Part shown: positions 45,210 through 53,912 of the stretch, in pieces
Layout of the letters: each line of letters opens with the position of its first letter
How positions within the stretch are numbered: the first letter of the stretch is position 1
NCBI GenBank assembly: GCA_902749685.1
Contig: CACVKW010000871.1
Span: forward strand, 87,827-151,826
Length of the DNA stretch: 64,000 bases
Direction of reading: 5' to 3'
From: Olavius sp. associated proteobacterium Delta 1
GTDB taxonomy: Bacteria > Desulfobacterota > Desulfobacteria > Desulfobacterales > JAFDCJ01
The notes under the pieces: model-generated
What the model was told of the DNA's origin: nothing
Database searches by the model: none
Seen by the model: only the letters and a program-made list of their open reading frames with translations
Program-made: the position numbers and the translations under genes

Positions 45210-46145
45210 GTGATCAATATAGAAGAAAATTATCCCAATCTTTGGCAGGTGATGGAACAAATTGCGAAGCTATCGCCATTTCAGAAAAAAGCAGTCTTCA
45301 AATACTGCGAAATCGCGGAACAGCGATATTTCGAATTCGCCGAAGATGTTGTCAAGCGGATGTTAAACGTCATCGATCGTGACGATGATTATGAATATTT
45401 GGCAAAGACCTATCTCTGGTACACCAAAACCATCCGGGTTGAAGAAATGTACTTCGCCAAAGAGGGGCATTACCGGTATTCGGAATTCGACGACGTCTAC
45501 GAAAAGGTCTATGGACGCGACGATTACATGATCAACTATGTCGTTGGATTGGGCATGACCCAAATTTTTTGGGAAAACCATTATGAAATCTTTAAATTTT
45601 TTCTCGACCAGTATATTCCCATCGTCAAAGATTTCAAATTTGGTGCTGAAATCGGGGTCGGCCACGGCCTGTTTCATTCTGAGTTTTTGCGCGGCTGCCC
45701 CCATATGCATTCCAAACTCCTGGACATCAGCCCATCATCTTTGGAAATGACGCTTCGCATGATAAAAGCCACCGGTCTTGATCCCACCCGGGCCGAGCCG
45801 AATGAGTGCGATATCCAGCGTAAAATTCCCCTTGATGACGGTTCTCTGGATGCCCTGTTGATGGGTGAACTCATCGAACATATTCAGGATGGTGAGGCCG
45901 TGATGGCCAAAATGGCAAAAAAGATGAGGCCGGGTGGATTCTGCTATTTCTCAACAGCGGCCAATTCACCGGCCGAAGACCATATTTTACTTTTCGGCAA
46001 TATCGGTGAGATCCGAAAATTCATTGATGGGTGCGGCTGGAAAATTGAGAAAGAGCATCTGGGGACGTTGAGAAACATGACCGTTAAGGAAGCTGAAGAT
46101 GGCGGACATAATATCAATTATGCAGCAGTGTTGACTACTAAATAA
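45210..46145 (+). CDS. SAM-dependent methyltransferase of the pse-lux operon
   Basis: A 311-aa protein. A helical N-terminal part (1-135) precedes a class I methyltransferase core with FGAEIGVGHGLFHSEFLRG near 150, LDISPSSLEM and LMGELIEHIQDGEAVMAKMA. An ATG at 45195 is in frame but overlaps the AGGAGG site (45198-45203), which points to GTG 45210 as start. Substrate could be the nonulosonate or its acyl group. Confidence 0.78.
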   Translation: MINIEENYPNLWQVMEQIAKLSPFQKKAVFKYCEIAEQRYFEFAEDVVKRMLNVIDRDDDYEYLAKTYLWYTKTIRVEEMYFAKEGHYRYSEFDDVYEKVYGRDDYMINYVVGLGMTQIFWENHYEIFKFFLDQYIPIVKDFKFGAEIGVGHGLFHSEFLRGCPHMHSKLLDISPSSLEMTLRMIKATGLDPTRAEPNECDIQRKIPLDDGSLDALLMGELIEHIQDGEAVMAKMAKKMRPGGFCYFSTAANSPAEDHILLFGNIGEIRKFIDGCGWKIEKEHLGTLRNMTVKEAEDGGHNINYAAVLTTK

Positions 46146-46166
46146 AACAAAGTTTTGGAGGGTTTC

Positions 46167-46403
46167 ATGAACAATATAGAAACAAAATGCGTCCAATTAT
46201 TTTCCAAAATCATGGGTGTTCCCGCTAAATCGATAGGCGACCATAGCAGTCCGGATACGATTGAAGAGTGGGATTCGCTCCTGCATGTGGAACTGATCGC
46301 CAATCTTGAAAAAACTTTTTCCATCCAGATCAGTCCCGAGGAGGGTATCGAACTTGAAGATTTCAAGTCGATTGTCTCCATTGTCGAAAACAAACTGCAT
46401 TGA
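46167..46403 (+). CDS. Acyl carrier protein
   Basis: A 78-aa ACP with the phosphopantetheine attachment motif WDSL, Ser37 (EEWDSLLHVELIANLEKTF). Acidic, four-helix pattern. GGAGGG precedes ATG 46167; an upstream in-frame TTG overlaps that site. Placed right before luxE/luxC-like genes, it is the likely carrier of the acyl chain used by the operon and is separate from the housekeeping AcpP. Confidence 0.9.
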   Translation: MNNIETKCVQLFSKIMGVPAKSIGDHSSPDTIEEWDSLLHVELIANLEKTFSIQISPEEGIELEDFKSIVSIVENKLH

Positions 46404-46415
46404 AGGTGTCTTCCC

Positions 46416-47528
46416 ATGCATAATACCCATCTGATTAACCTGTTAAATCAGAAACCTTACCTTTTGTCACAAAAGGACAAGACACCTCTTTTTGCCGAAT
46501 CGATGAAAGAGGTCACGACCCTTCATTATCAGAATTGCCGTCCCTATCGGACCCTTTGCGATAAGAGGGGATTCCATCCACAAAAATGGTCTGAGCTTGC
46601 GGATTTGCCTTATCTTCCGACTTCCATTTTCAAAGACACACTGCTTTTATCCGTTCCGGAAGACAAAGTTTTTCGCACCATAAGCTCCAGTGCCACAACC
46701 ACCGGTAGACCCAGTCGCATCGGGCTCGATCAAGAGACAAGCCGCCGGCAGTCGAAATGCTTCAACAAAGTTGTGTTGGAACGGCTGGGCAATGAGCGCC
46801 GCAAGTTCATTGTTTTAGACGTTCCGGAATCCATCGCCCGAACCAAAGAGGTGAGCGCTAGAAGCTCGACCATTCGCTCTCTTCTCTTTTGTGCCAGCGA
46901 AGCACTAACGTGCGTGGAGGAAATTGACGGCAAGTTGATGCTGGATGAGAAAAAGCTGGAGGAACTTTTGAGCCAAGCGGCGCAGGAGCAAGAGCAGGTT
47001 GTCATTTTTGGCTTCACCTATATCCTTTATGCCCACGCCGTGCGTCCGCTTTTAATCAGTCAAAAAAAATACAAAATGAAAGGCAGTAAGATCATCCATA
47101 TTGGGGGTTGGAAAAAACTTGAAGACTTAAAGATCTCGCCTGAAGAACTCGTCTCTCGGTGCAGCGAAGTCTTTGGCGTCGAGGGCGGGGATGTCGTTGA
47201 TTTTTATGGCTTCACAGAGCAAGCCGGAATGATTTATCCTACCTGTGAAGCCGGTCAGCGCCATGTACCCGTCTGGGGTGAAGTCATCGTACGGGATCAA
47301 ATGTCCCTGAAACCATTGCCACCAGGCAAGGAGGGGCTGCTGCAATTTATCAGTCCCATCCAGACTTCCTATCCGGGCCACTCTGTATTGACCGAAGATG
47401 TGGGATTTATCGTCGGTGTGGATGACTGCCCGTGCGGCAGGAAGGGCACCGCTTTTAAAGTCATCGGTCGGGCTCAGCAGGCAGAGGTCCGGGGATGTGG
47501 AGACATCATGGCGGAGAAGTTCGCATGA
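46416..47528 (+). CDS. LuxE-like acyl-protein synthetase
   Basis: A 370-aa member of the LuxE family of the ANL superfamily. Known LuxE activates a fatty acid as acyl-AMP and passes it to LuxC. Visible: the ATP loop SSSATTTGRPS at 90-100, VIFGFTYILYAHA, DFYGFTEQAG near 261-270, LTEDVGFI, and the C-terminal CPCGRKGTAFKVIGRAQQAE. It starts 12 bp after the ACP gene and overlaps luxC by 4 bp (ATGA). No luxAB luciferase or luxD is in the window, so this is not a bioluminescence operon. It may load the neighbouring ACP. Confidence 0.85.
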   Translation: MHNTHLINLLNQKPYLLSQKDKTPLFAESMKEVTTLHYQNCRPYRTLCDKRGFHPQKWSELADLPYLPTSIFKDTLLLSVPEDKVFRTISSSATTTGRPSRIGLDQETSRRQSKCFNKVVLERLGNERRKFIVLDVPESIARTKEVSARSSTIRSLLFCASEALTCVEEIDGKLMLDEKKLEELLSQAAQEQEQVVIFGFTYILYAHAVRPLLISQKKYKMKGSKIIHIGGWKKLEDLKISPEELVSRCSEVFGVEGGDVVDFYGFTEQAGMIYPTCEAGQRHVPVWGEVIVRDQMSLKPLPPGKEGLLQFISPIQTSYPGHSVLTEDVGFIVGVDDCPCGRKGTAFKVIGRAQQAEVRGCGDIMAEKFA

Positions 47529-48850
47529 AACCCTTGATACAGACGGATTTTTATTCCGGACAAATTACAGAAAACGAATCTAGTGACGTATCAGCGATTA
47601 TTGAATCGTTGCGAAATGCACAGCGGCGGCTAGCACAGTGGCCCATCGACCGGATTATCGAAATTTTAAACGAGTTTGCCCACTGTCTTATGAACCGGAA
47701 ACAGTCCATTCATCATCATTTTCCGGGTGCCGGTCTGGCCTATATCGCGGATTGGTGCCGAGCAACCAATCTGACTCGACTATTGGAAAACACCTTCTCG
47801 AACCGCTTGATTCTGGACGGCTACATTGACAGTGATTTCCGCAAGGATCGGTCATACCGTGCACTTCCACGGGGTCTCGTCGCTCACTGGATGGCGGGGA
47901 ATGTGCCGACTTTAGGCTTTCTTTCCCTGGTACAGGGGATTCTCACCAAAAATGCCAATTTGATCAAAGTGGCATCAAATTCTGATCTTCTGCTTGCCCG
48001 ATTGTTGCAATTGCTGGCATCGGTTAAAAAGGAAGAATCTCAAAACGGTGCTGAATTGACACGCTCAATAGCCGTCGTTAGATACGACCGCTCAAAAAAG
48101 GAATTGGGAGAATATATTTCAAAATACGCGGACGTGCGATTTTTTTGGGGTAGCGACGAAAGTGTTTCGACTTTACGCCGTCTGCCGGCCAAGTTACATT
48201 GCACGGATCTCGTATTTTCTAATAAAACCTCATTTTTGGTTATTGACAACCACGCGTTGCATAATGCGGACATGTCATTAGTGACCAAACGCATCGCCGG
48301 TGATATGTCCGTTTTCGAACAAAAAGCCTGTGCCTCTCCGCACACACTCTTTTTAGAAACCGATGACCGCTCGGAGTTGGTGAAATTTGCAATTTGTCTG
48401 AAAGAAGCGCTGGAAAACCTTCTGCCATCAATGCCGAAAATGATGCCATCGCAAAAAGAAGTTTCCGCAATATTAAATCTGCGGACCCAATATGATATGT
48501 TTCACCAGGCATGGTATTCAGATGGAGTAGAGTTCACGCTCCTATCTGATCAGGAATTCCGTCTGGGCCCCCCGATCGGCAACCGGACCCTTTATATCCG
48601 GCAAACAGTCAGTTTAGAACGCATCGCCGCGTTGATCACGCCCAATGTCCAGTCAGTGGGTATCCTGGCCGAGCCGGAAAAATTTGAAAAATTAACAACG
48701 CTTTATGCTGAAATGGGAATTCAACGGTTTACAAATATCGGTACCATGACCCAATTTGAGTCCCCCTGGGATGGTTACCATATCGGTCATCATCTAGTGC
48801 GCTGGGCTTCTCGACCGAGGTTGGCGGCACTGATTAGTCGGCGATCTTAG
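47525..48850 (+). CDS. LuxC-like acyl-CoA/acyl-thioester reductase
   Basis: A 441-aa aldehyde-dehydrogenase-fold protein of the LuxC family, which reduces acyl-enzyme to aldehyde with NADPH. RGLVAHWMAGNVPTLGF (HWMAGNVP at 121-128) and the acyl-cysteine loop QKACASPH with Cys269 are present; SFLVIDNHAL and RDRTLYIR-like NRTLYIRQ also fit. The start is the ATG in ATGA at the end of luxE; an upstream TTG at 47495 is less likely. Its product aldehyde or thioester presumably serves sugar acylation or alkylation, not light. Confidence 0.85.
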   Translation: MKPLIQTDFYSGQITENESSDVSAIIESLRNAQRRLAQWPIDRIIEILNEFAHCLMNRKQSIHHHFPGAGLAYIADWCRATNLTRLLENTFSNRLILDGYIDSDFRKDRSYRALPRGLVAHWMAGNVPTLGFLSLVQGILTKNANLIKVASNSDLLLARLLQLLASVKKEESQNGAELTRSIAVVRYDRSKKELGEYISKYADVRFFWGSDESVSTLRRLPAKLHCTDLVFSNKTSFLVIDNHALHNADMSLVTKRIAGDMSVFEQKACASPHTLFLETDDRSELVKFAICLKEALENLLPSMPKMMPSQKEVSAILNLRTQYDMFHQAWYSDGVEFTLLSDQEFRLGPPIGNRTLYIRQTVSLERIAALITPNVQSVGILAEPEKFEKLTTLYAEMGIQRFTNIGTMTQFESPWDGYHIGHHLVRWASRPRLAALISRRS

Positions 48851-48919
48851 TTATGATCAATTACTCCGGCCAACCACTGCGCTGGTATTGGATGCTATAT
48901 TTTAGGTTGTTAAAAACGG

Positions 48920-48939
48920 CTTGAATTTTTAGGTTCAAG
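48920..48939. other. Small hairpin in the luxC-lpxD-like gap
   Basis: CTTGAA and TTCAAG flank TTTTTAGG, a 6-bp stem. No T-run follows. Function unknown; the gap (48851-49007) holds no gene. Confidence 0.25.
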
Positions 48940-49007
48940 TTGGCATTCGAATCCAGCACGTTATTCGCAGCGCAACCCATTTAACTTATAATATGATGCG
49001 GGACACG

Positions 49008-49901
49008 ATGAAACTTTCAGATTATTTTTCCGACCGTGATATTGTCATAGACAAAAAATTCAGTACACTGGGCTACGTGGACAGCAATATCAACGATACC
49101 CTGGCCTACTGTGACACGCTGGTTTACTTAGAAAAAGCAAATGCTAACGAAAATATTAGGTGCCTCATCACACGGCCTGATATTGCAGACAAGGCATTGT
49201 CGGACAAGGGCGTTGTCGTTTCCGTGAGTCCTCGCAACGCCTTTTACCGACTGCACCTGTTGTTGTTGGAAGAGAAGAACTATGGCTTGCAATTTGAATA
49301 TGGCATTGGTGAAAATTGTTCCATCCATCCCAGTGCAAGTGTGTCCAAAAGAGCTAAAATTGGCAATAACGTCACCATTGCCGAAAAGGTTATCATCAAA
49401 GATGGAGTATCCGTTGGCGACAATACTTTTATCGATGCCGGGGCTGTCATCGGGTGTGAAGGCTTGCTTTTTATGAAAGATGGGGAAAATGTCATTTTTA
49501 TCAGGCACGCCGGAGGCGTACGGATCGGTAAAAACGTCACGCTTCTCAGCCAGGCAACCATCGTCCGGTCAGTTCATCCCGGCTTTCTGACGGTTATCGG
49601 CGACAATTCAATTATCGGGATTTCGTCGAACATCGGACACGATGCACAGATCGGAAAGAACTGCTTAATATCCAGCAACTGTGTCATTGCCAGAAGGGCC
49701 AAATTAGGGGACGGCGTCTGGGTCGGACCGTCCGCTACAATACGGGAGCAGGCAAGCATCGGTCCAAATTCTCAAATTAAACTGGGAAGTGTTGTTATAG
49801 AAGATGTGAAGGCCAATGAATCGGTATCGGGCAACTTTGCCTTAAACCACCCCATGCATCTTCGTCATTACGTGAAAAAAAAGCTGGATTCCCATAAGTA
49901 G
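49008..49901 (+). CDS. LpxD-like left-handed beta-helix acyltransferase
   Basis: A 297-aa protein. An N-terminal domain (1-95) resembles the uridine-binding domain of LpxD, followed by hexapeptide repeats (SIHPSASVSKRAKIGNNVTI, VSVGDNTFIDAGAVIG, IVRSVHPGF) and the SSNIGHDAQIGKNC segment, where LpxD carries its catalytic His. LpxD transfers 3-hydroxyacyl groups from ACP to the amino group of UDP-sugars. The start is ATG 49008 or 48993. In this operon it is a good candidate to N-acylate the PseC product in place of PseH. Confidence 0.78.
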   Translation: MKLSDYFSDRDIVIDKKFSTLGYVDSNINDTLAYCDTLVYLEKANANENIRCLITRPDIADKALSDKGVVVSVSPRNAFYRLHLLLLEEKNYGLQFEYGIGENCSIHPSASVSKRAKIGNNVTIAEKVIIKDGVSVGDNTFIDAGAVIGCEGLLFMKDGENVIFIRHAGGVRIGKNVTLLSQATIVRSVHPGFLTVIGDNSIIGISSNIGHDAQIGKNCLISSNCVIARRAKLGDGVWVGPSATIREQASIGPNSQIKLGSVVIEDVKANESVSGNFALNHPMHLRHYVKKKLDSHK

Positions 49902-49922
49902 AAATACGTCGGAGATTTCAAA

Positions 49923-50831
49923 ATGCAACATCAGGTAAAAATAATCGCTGAAATTGGTTCAAATTATAACGGAGACCTCGATCTCGCTAAAAAGTATATA
50001 TCCGCAGCAGCGCAATGCGGCGCGGATATGGTCAAATTTCAAACCCTGAGAAAAGACCAACTCATCGCACCGAAGGTAACCATGGGCGGTGGACTGAAGG
50101 ATAATCCGGTTTATCAAAACTTCGCCAATCTGGAACTTCCGGACGCGTGGCATTTTAGCTTGCAAACCTGCGCCAACCAGAACCATATCGAATTTTTCTC
50201 CACGCCTTTTTACCTTGAAGCCGTTGAATTGCTTGAGCGTGTGGGTATAGCTACTTATAAAATTGCATCCGGTGATATCACCTTTATCCCATTGCTGAAA
50301 GCAGTGGGAAAGACCGGCAAGGATGTCATCCTTTCTACCGGCGGCAGCAATTTAGCAGATGTCGAAAGCGCCTTGAATGTTTTAACTGATTCCGGGGCCG
50401 GCAACATTACGCTGTTGCATTGTGTTAGCAGTTATCCGCCCCGGTTCGCAGAGATGAATTTAAAAGCAATAGGCACCCTAAAAAATGTATTTGACCTGCC
50501 TGTTGGTATCTCGGACCATACCCCTGGCAGTCTCGTACCGATTGCCGCTGTTGCAATGGGTGCAGGCGTCGTTGAAAAACACGTGACTTTCGACAGGGCG
50601 CTGCCGGGCCCTGATCATCCGTTTGCCATGACGATGGCAGAATTCGCGGAAATGGTAGAACAGATCCGTCTACTCGAACTGGCGCTTGGAACAGGAGAAA
50701 AAATACCCTCGGACGACGAGCTGTCCCGACAGCATCGTTTTCGCCGCGGCGTTTACGATCAAGGCTCCTATCAACCCGTAAATGATCACAATGGTATTTG
50801 GTTACGTCCGGAACACCGATGCGAGTTTTAA
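49923..50831 (+). CDS. pseI: Pseudaminic acid synthase, C-terminally truncated
   Basis: Condenses the 6-deoxy-2,4-diacylamino sugar with PEP. The 302-aa TIM-barrel NeuB-family protein has AEIGSNYNGD at 9-18, VKFQTL, STPFYLEAVELLE, TYKIASGDI, LHCVSSYPP, ISDHTPG and VEKHVTFDRALPGPDH. Family members usually run to about 340-350 aa with a SAF (antifreeze-like) domain; here the protein ends after RRGVYDQGSY... The next frame (50752-50877) shows SAF-like pieces (TIKAPINP, then after a TAA, MITMVFGYVR and FNPRYLFD), and the native frame shows RPEHRCEF. The 3' end thus appears frameshifted. Confidence 0.85.
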   Translation: MQHQVKIIAEIGSNYNGDLDLAKKYISAAAQCGADMVKFQTLRKDQLIAPKVTMGGGLKDNPVYQNFANLELPDAWHFSLQTCANQNHIEFFSTPFYLEAVELLERVGIATYKIASGDITFIPLLKAVGKTGKDVILSTGGSNLADVESALNVLTDSGAGNITLLHCVSSYPPRFAEMNLKAIGTLKNVFDLPVGISDHTPGSLVPIAAVAMGAGVVEKHVTFDRALPGPDHPFAMTMAEFAEMVEQIRLLELALGTGEKIPSDDELSRQHRFRRGVYDQGSYQPVNDHNGIWLRPEHRCEF

Positions 50832-50878
50832 CCCGCGGTATCTTTTTGATCATCCTTTAGTCTGTCTCTTTGCTTGAA

Positions 50879-52363
50879 ATGCTCGAGAATCGCAATGTCA
50901 ATAATAGGTGTGAATTAGATACACCCTTGTCTCAAAAGGTTGGAAAGGGATTGATCTGGGTATCGGCCAACACGGTCTGCGGGGTATCATTGCATCTTCT
51001 GAGTTCGGTGATTTTGGCCCGACTGCTGGTACCGTCCGACTTTGGTGTCATGGCGATCGTAATGGCAATCATTGCAATTACCCAGGGTACACTGACAGCC
51101 GGATTTGAATCGGCATTGATCCAGAAGCAAAAAAAGCCGGAGGCGTTTCTCAATACCGCTTGGACGTTGGATCTCATAAGGTGCCTCATTCTTTGTTTAG
51201 TCGTTTATGCTGCCGCACCGCTGGTCGGCGTGTATTTTGATGAATCCAGAACCACGCAGGTGTTGCGCGTGATGTCCGTCTTTTTCATTTTTCAGGGGTT
51301 GCGTAACATCGGCGTTGTGTATTTCAGGAAAAATCTAGAGTTTCATAAACAATTCATAATCGAAACTCTCCCGCTTCTGGTTGATGTTTGTTTGGCAATT
51401 CCACTCGCCTATATTTTAAAAAGCTACTGGGCGCTGGTATGGTCGAAACTTGCGATGTCCAGTGCCGCCTGTATGCTTTCCTACGTGATGCATCCTTACC
51501 GACCGCGCCTCGAATTCGATCTAAAAAAAGTAAAAGAATTGTTTAATTTTGGTCGCTGGATATTATTTTCTTCACTAATTGTTACGCTGCGTGAACAGGG
51601 CGTCAACATGTTCGTCGGCAAGTTATTTGGTATTTTCTTTCTGGGTCTTTACGAAAGAGCGACCGTTTTTTCATTACGGCTGTTCACGCTGATTATCAAA
51701 ATCGTATGGAAGGTGGCCTACCCCACGTATTCAAAGATTCAGGATGAACCGGCCAAAATATCCAAAGCATTTCTGGAGACCCAGCAGGTGTTGGCATTTT
51801 TCATTATGCCGATGGCAGCAGCGCTGTTTGTTTTGAGCAACGATTTCGTTACCCTAATTTTGGGTCCCAAATGGATTCAGATGGTCTCTTTGATTCAATT
51901 TTTTTCCCTGCATGCCATCGTATCCGCCATAACGGCTCCGGTCGCAATTGCCTGTCAGGCATTGGGCAAGCCTTACATCAGCACTAAATTCTCTTTTATC
52001 GGTCTAATTGTTTTGGCGCTCATCCTTTATCCTTTTTCCAAATGGTGGGGCATCACCGGAACGGCGGCCGCTTTTTTCACCAGCACGCTGCTGAGCGCAC
52101 CGTTTTTATGGACAGTCGCCTTAAAGTTATTCAACTACTCATTCTTACAGCTGGCAAATGGATTGCTGCTTCCCATTTTAAATACGACGTTAATGCTATG
52201 TGTTATTCACATTCTAAAATACCACATTTACAAAACCGTAAATATCTTGGATTTCATTTTTCTGATTACGATGGCCTCGCTCTGTTACTTAATTTCTTCT
52301 TTTTTCCTTGAACGATATTATAAAATCGGAGCCATGAGCATCATCAAAAGCCGGTTTTTTTAA
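50879..52363 (+). CDS. Oligosaccharide flippase (Wzx/MOP family)
   Basis: A 494-aa inner-membrane protein with 12-14 hydrophobic segments and the MOP-superfamily start KVGKGLIWVSANTVCGVSLH, RLLVPSDFGVMAIVMA, followed by FDLKKVKELFNFGRW and LGLYERATVFS. It would move lipid-linked glycans across the inner membrane. TTG 50870 or ATG 50879 may be the start, both near the ragged pseI end. Last gene of the nonulosonate run; the next gene starts 28 bp later. Confidence 0.86.
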   Translation: MLENRNVNNRCELDTPLSQKVGKGLIWVSANTVCGVSLHLLSSVILARLLVPSDFGVMAIVMAIIAITQGTLTAGFESALIQKQKKPEAFLNTAWTLDLIRCLILCLVVYAAAPLVGVYFDESRTTQVLRVMSVFFIFQGLRNIGVVYFRKNLEFHKQFIIETLPLLVDVCLAIPLAYILKSYWALVWSKLAMSSAACMLSYVMHPYRPRLEFDLKKVKELFNFGRWILFSSLIVTLREQGVNMFVGKLFGIFFLGLYERATVFSLRLFTLIIKIVWKVAYPTYSKIQDEPAKISKAFLETQQVLAFFIMPMAAALFVLSNDFVTLILGPKWIQMVSLIQFFSLHAIVSAITAPVAIACQALGKPYISTKFSFIGLIVLALILYPFSKWWGITGTAAAFFTSTLLSAPFLWTVALKLFNYSFLQLANGLLLPILNTTLMLCVIHILKYHIYKTVNILDFIFLITMASLCYLISSFFLERYYKIGAMSIIKSRFF

Positions 52364-52391
52364 GTACTTTATTAGCACCGGAGATTTTATC

Positions 52392-53912
52392 GTGTTGAAT
52401 CATGTTCGCCTTCAAAATGAAGCGTTAATTAAAAAAATATACATAGAATCCGGACTACCTGATTTTTTTAAGGTTCTGCCGACTACCCATGATAAAATCA
52501 TTCTTGCTCTTGTTCAGCAGATCATGAAATACGATTGGATTTCTATTGGAGAACTCCAGCAATCAACAGAAAGTCCAGCTAAAAATCTGCGATCCGATGC
52601 ACTGGCTTTCGTTATGAATTCAGGGATCTTTGCTTTTTCTATCTTTAAATACAGCTTTGTTTCACTCTTATACCGATTGATTGTTGGAAAGTATTCCCGG
52701 GATATCGAGGTTGAAAATGACTTAAGATATGTTTTTATTAATTCTGCCGGTGGCATTGACCGATTAGCATCGATTATTCAAGACGATTTTAATGAAAACC
52801 AATATATAATGCTTTATCTTTTCACCAGTTTCCCTCGAAAGATTTTTGAACGATTAAAAAGAAAGCCAAATATCAATTTTATATCGCCGCGACGGCCCCA
52901 TAAGAAAGCGGTCCATAGATGCTTGGTCTTCTTATTTAAAAATGGACACGATTTCACGTTGCGACTTCTTCGCTCATTTTACCATTATCCATTGTCAACA
53001 CGCCTGCAAATTGTCACAGCGATTATCCAATATATATACGCATTGTTAATATATCACCCTTGGGCGGAGGAAAATGCATCTAAGATGGCTATGGCCTATC
53101 CCAATGTGTTGTTTATATTTGATTTAGACGAGGCCGGAAAAGAATTAATGATCGCAGATTGTTTGAATCAAATAGGGGGAAAAACCTTGCTCATTCAGCA
53201 CGGCGCTCTAACAGATGCCAGGCGATATTTACCAACATGCTCATCTATGGCCTGCACCAGCGAACGCGGAAGACAAGCATTAATATCCGAAGGTGTCGAC
53301 TCAAAAAAGCTGTTTGTGACGGGTCAGGCTTTACAGACAATCAAAGACTCCACCTTATATAAGCAAACAAATAACCCCTCATATCCTATTCTGATCCTGG
53401 CCGGTGCTGGCCCAACCTGGCGACAACGCCTTTATATAAATATGCTCAAACGTTCGGACTACCTGAAAAATTGTCAGCAAGCCTTTATGCGAATTCACCC
53501 CGCGATGGATGCAAAAAATAAAAAAATCTGGCTTTTTGACGAAAATATAACACCAACCGGAGCAGAAGAATCTTTGGGAGAGTGTATCTCATATAGCCAG
53601 ATAGTCATAACCTTTTCAATTGATTCACTGATTGTTGCCGTTAGACAACAGCACCCGTCAATTGTATGCATACCTGAGAGTTTCTTTGTTCCGACATGGC
53701 ACAATTTCCTGGCAAACATTCCGATGGTGAGAGTAGCGAAAACATCACCTATGCTAAATGCCATCCTAGCAGACAAAAATTTTACCAATAGTCGCAGGCA
53801 TGATTTTTCTGAATCGCAGTGGAATTATGTTGATTTTGTTTTCGGCGAATTAAAAACGAAGACCAATCTTACAAAATTAATGCGCAAGCTATCAGCTGAA
53901 ATCGAGAAATGA
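52392..53912 (+). CDS. GT-B-like protein with QHG motif, possible glycosyltransferase
   Basis: A 506-aa protein with no exact family known. The region LLIQHGALTDARRYLP near 275 followed by TSERGRQALISEGVDSKKLFVTG resembles GT-B transferases of CDP-activated donors (capsule and teichoic-acid types), and ILILAGAGPTWRQRLYI and SYSQIVITFSIDSLIVAV complete a Rossmann-like second domain. GTG start. It sits after the flippase and overlaps a GT4 gene by 4 bp, so it is a candidate CMP-nonulosonate transferase. AT-rich. Confidence 0.55.
   Translation: MLNHVRLQNEALIKKIYIESGLPDFFKVLPTTHDKIILALVQQIMKYDWISIGELQQSTESPAKNLRSDALAFVMNSGIFAFSIFKYSFVSLLYRLIVGKYSRDIEVENDLRYVFINSAGGIDRLASIIQDDFNENQYIMLYLFTSFPRKIFERLKRKPNINFISPRRPHKKAVHRCLVFLFKNGHDFTLRLLRSFYHYPLSTRLQIVTAIIQYIYALLIYHPWAEENASKMAMAYPNVLFIFDLDEAGKELMIADCLNQIGGKTLLIQHGALTDARRYLPTCSSMACTSERGRQALISEGVDSKKLFVTGQALQTIKDSTLYKQTNNPSYPILILAGAGPTWRQRLYINMLKRSDYLKNCQQAFMRIHPAMDAKNKKIWLFDENITPTGAEESLGECISYSQIVITFSIDSLIVAVRQQHPSIVCIPESFFVPTWHNFLANIPMVRVAKTSPMLNAILADKNFTNSRRHDFSESQWNYVDFVFGELKTKTNLTKLMRKLSAEIEK

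Noticed and set aside
46416..48850. Bioluminescence (lux) operon
   Set aside because: LuxE- and LuxC-like genes are present, but no luciferase subunits, LuxD or flavin reductase are nearby; the neighbours are pseudaminate genes.
49923..50831. N-acetylneuraminate (sialic acid) synthase instead of PseI
   Set aside because: The family is shared, but pseB, pseC, pseF and pseG in the same operon and no NeuC-type epimerase favour the pseudaminate assignment.
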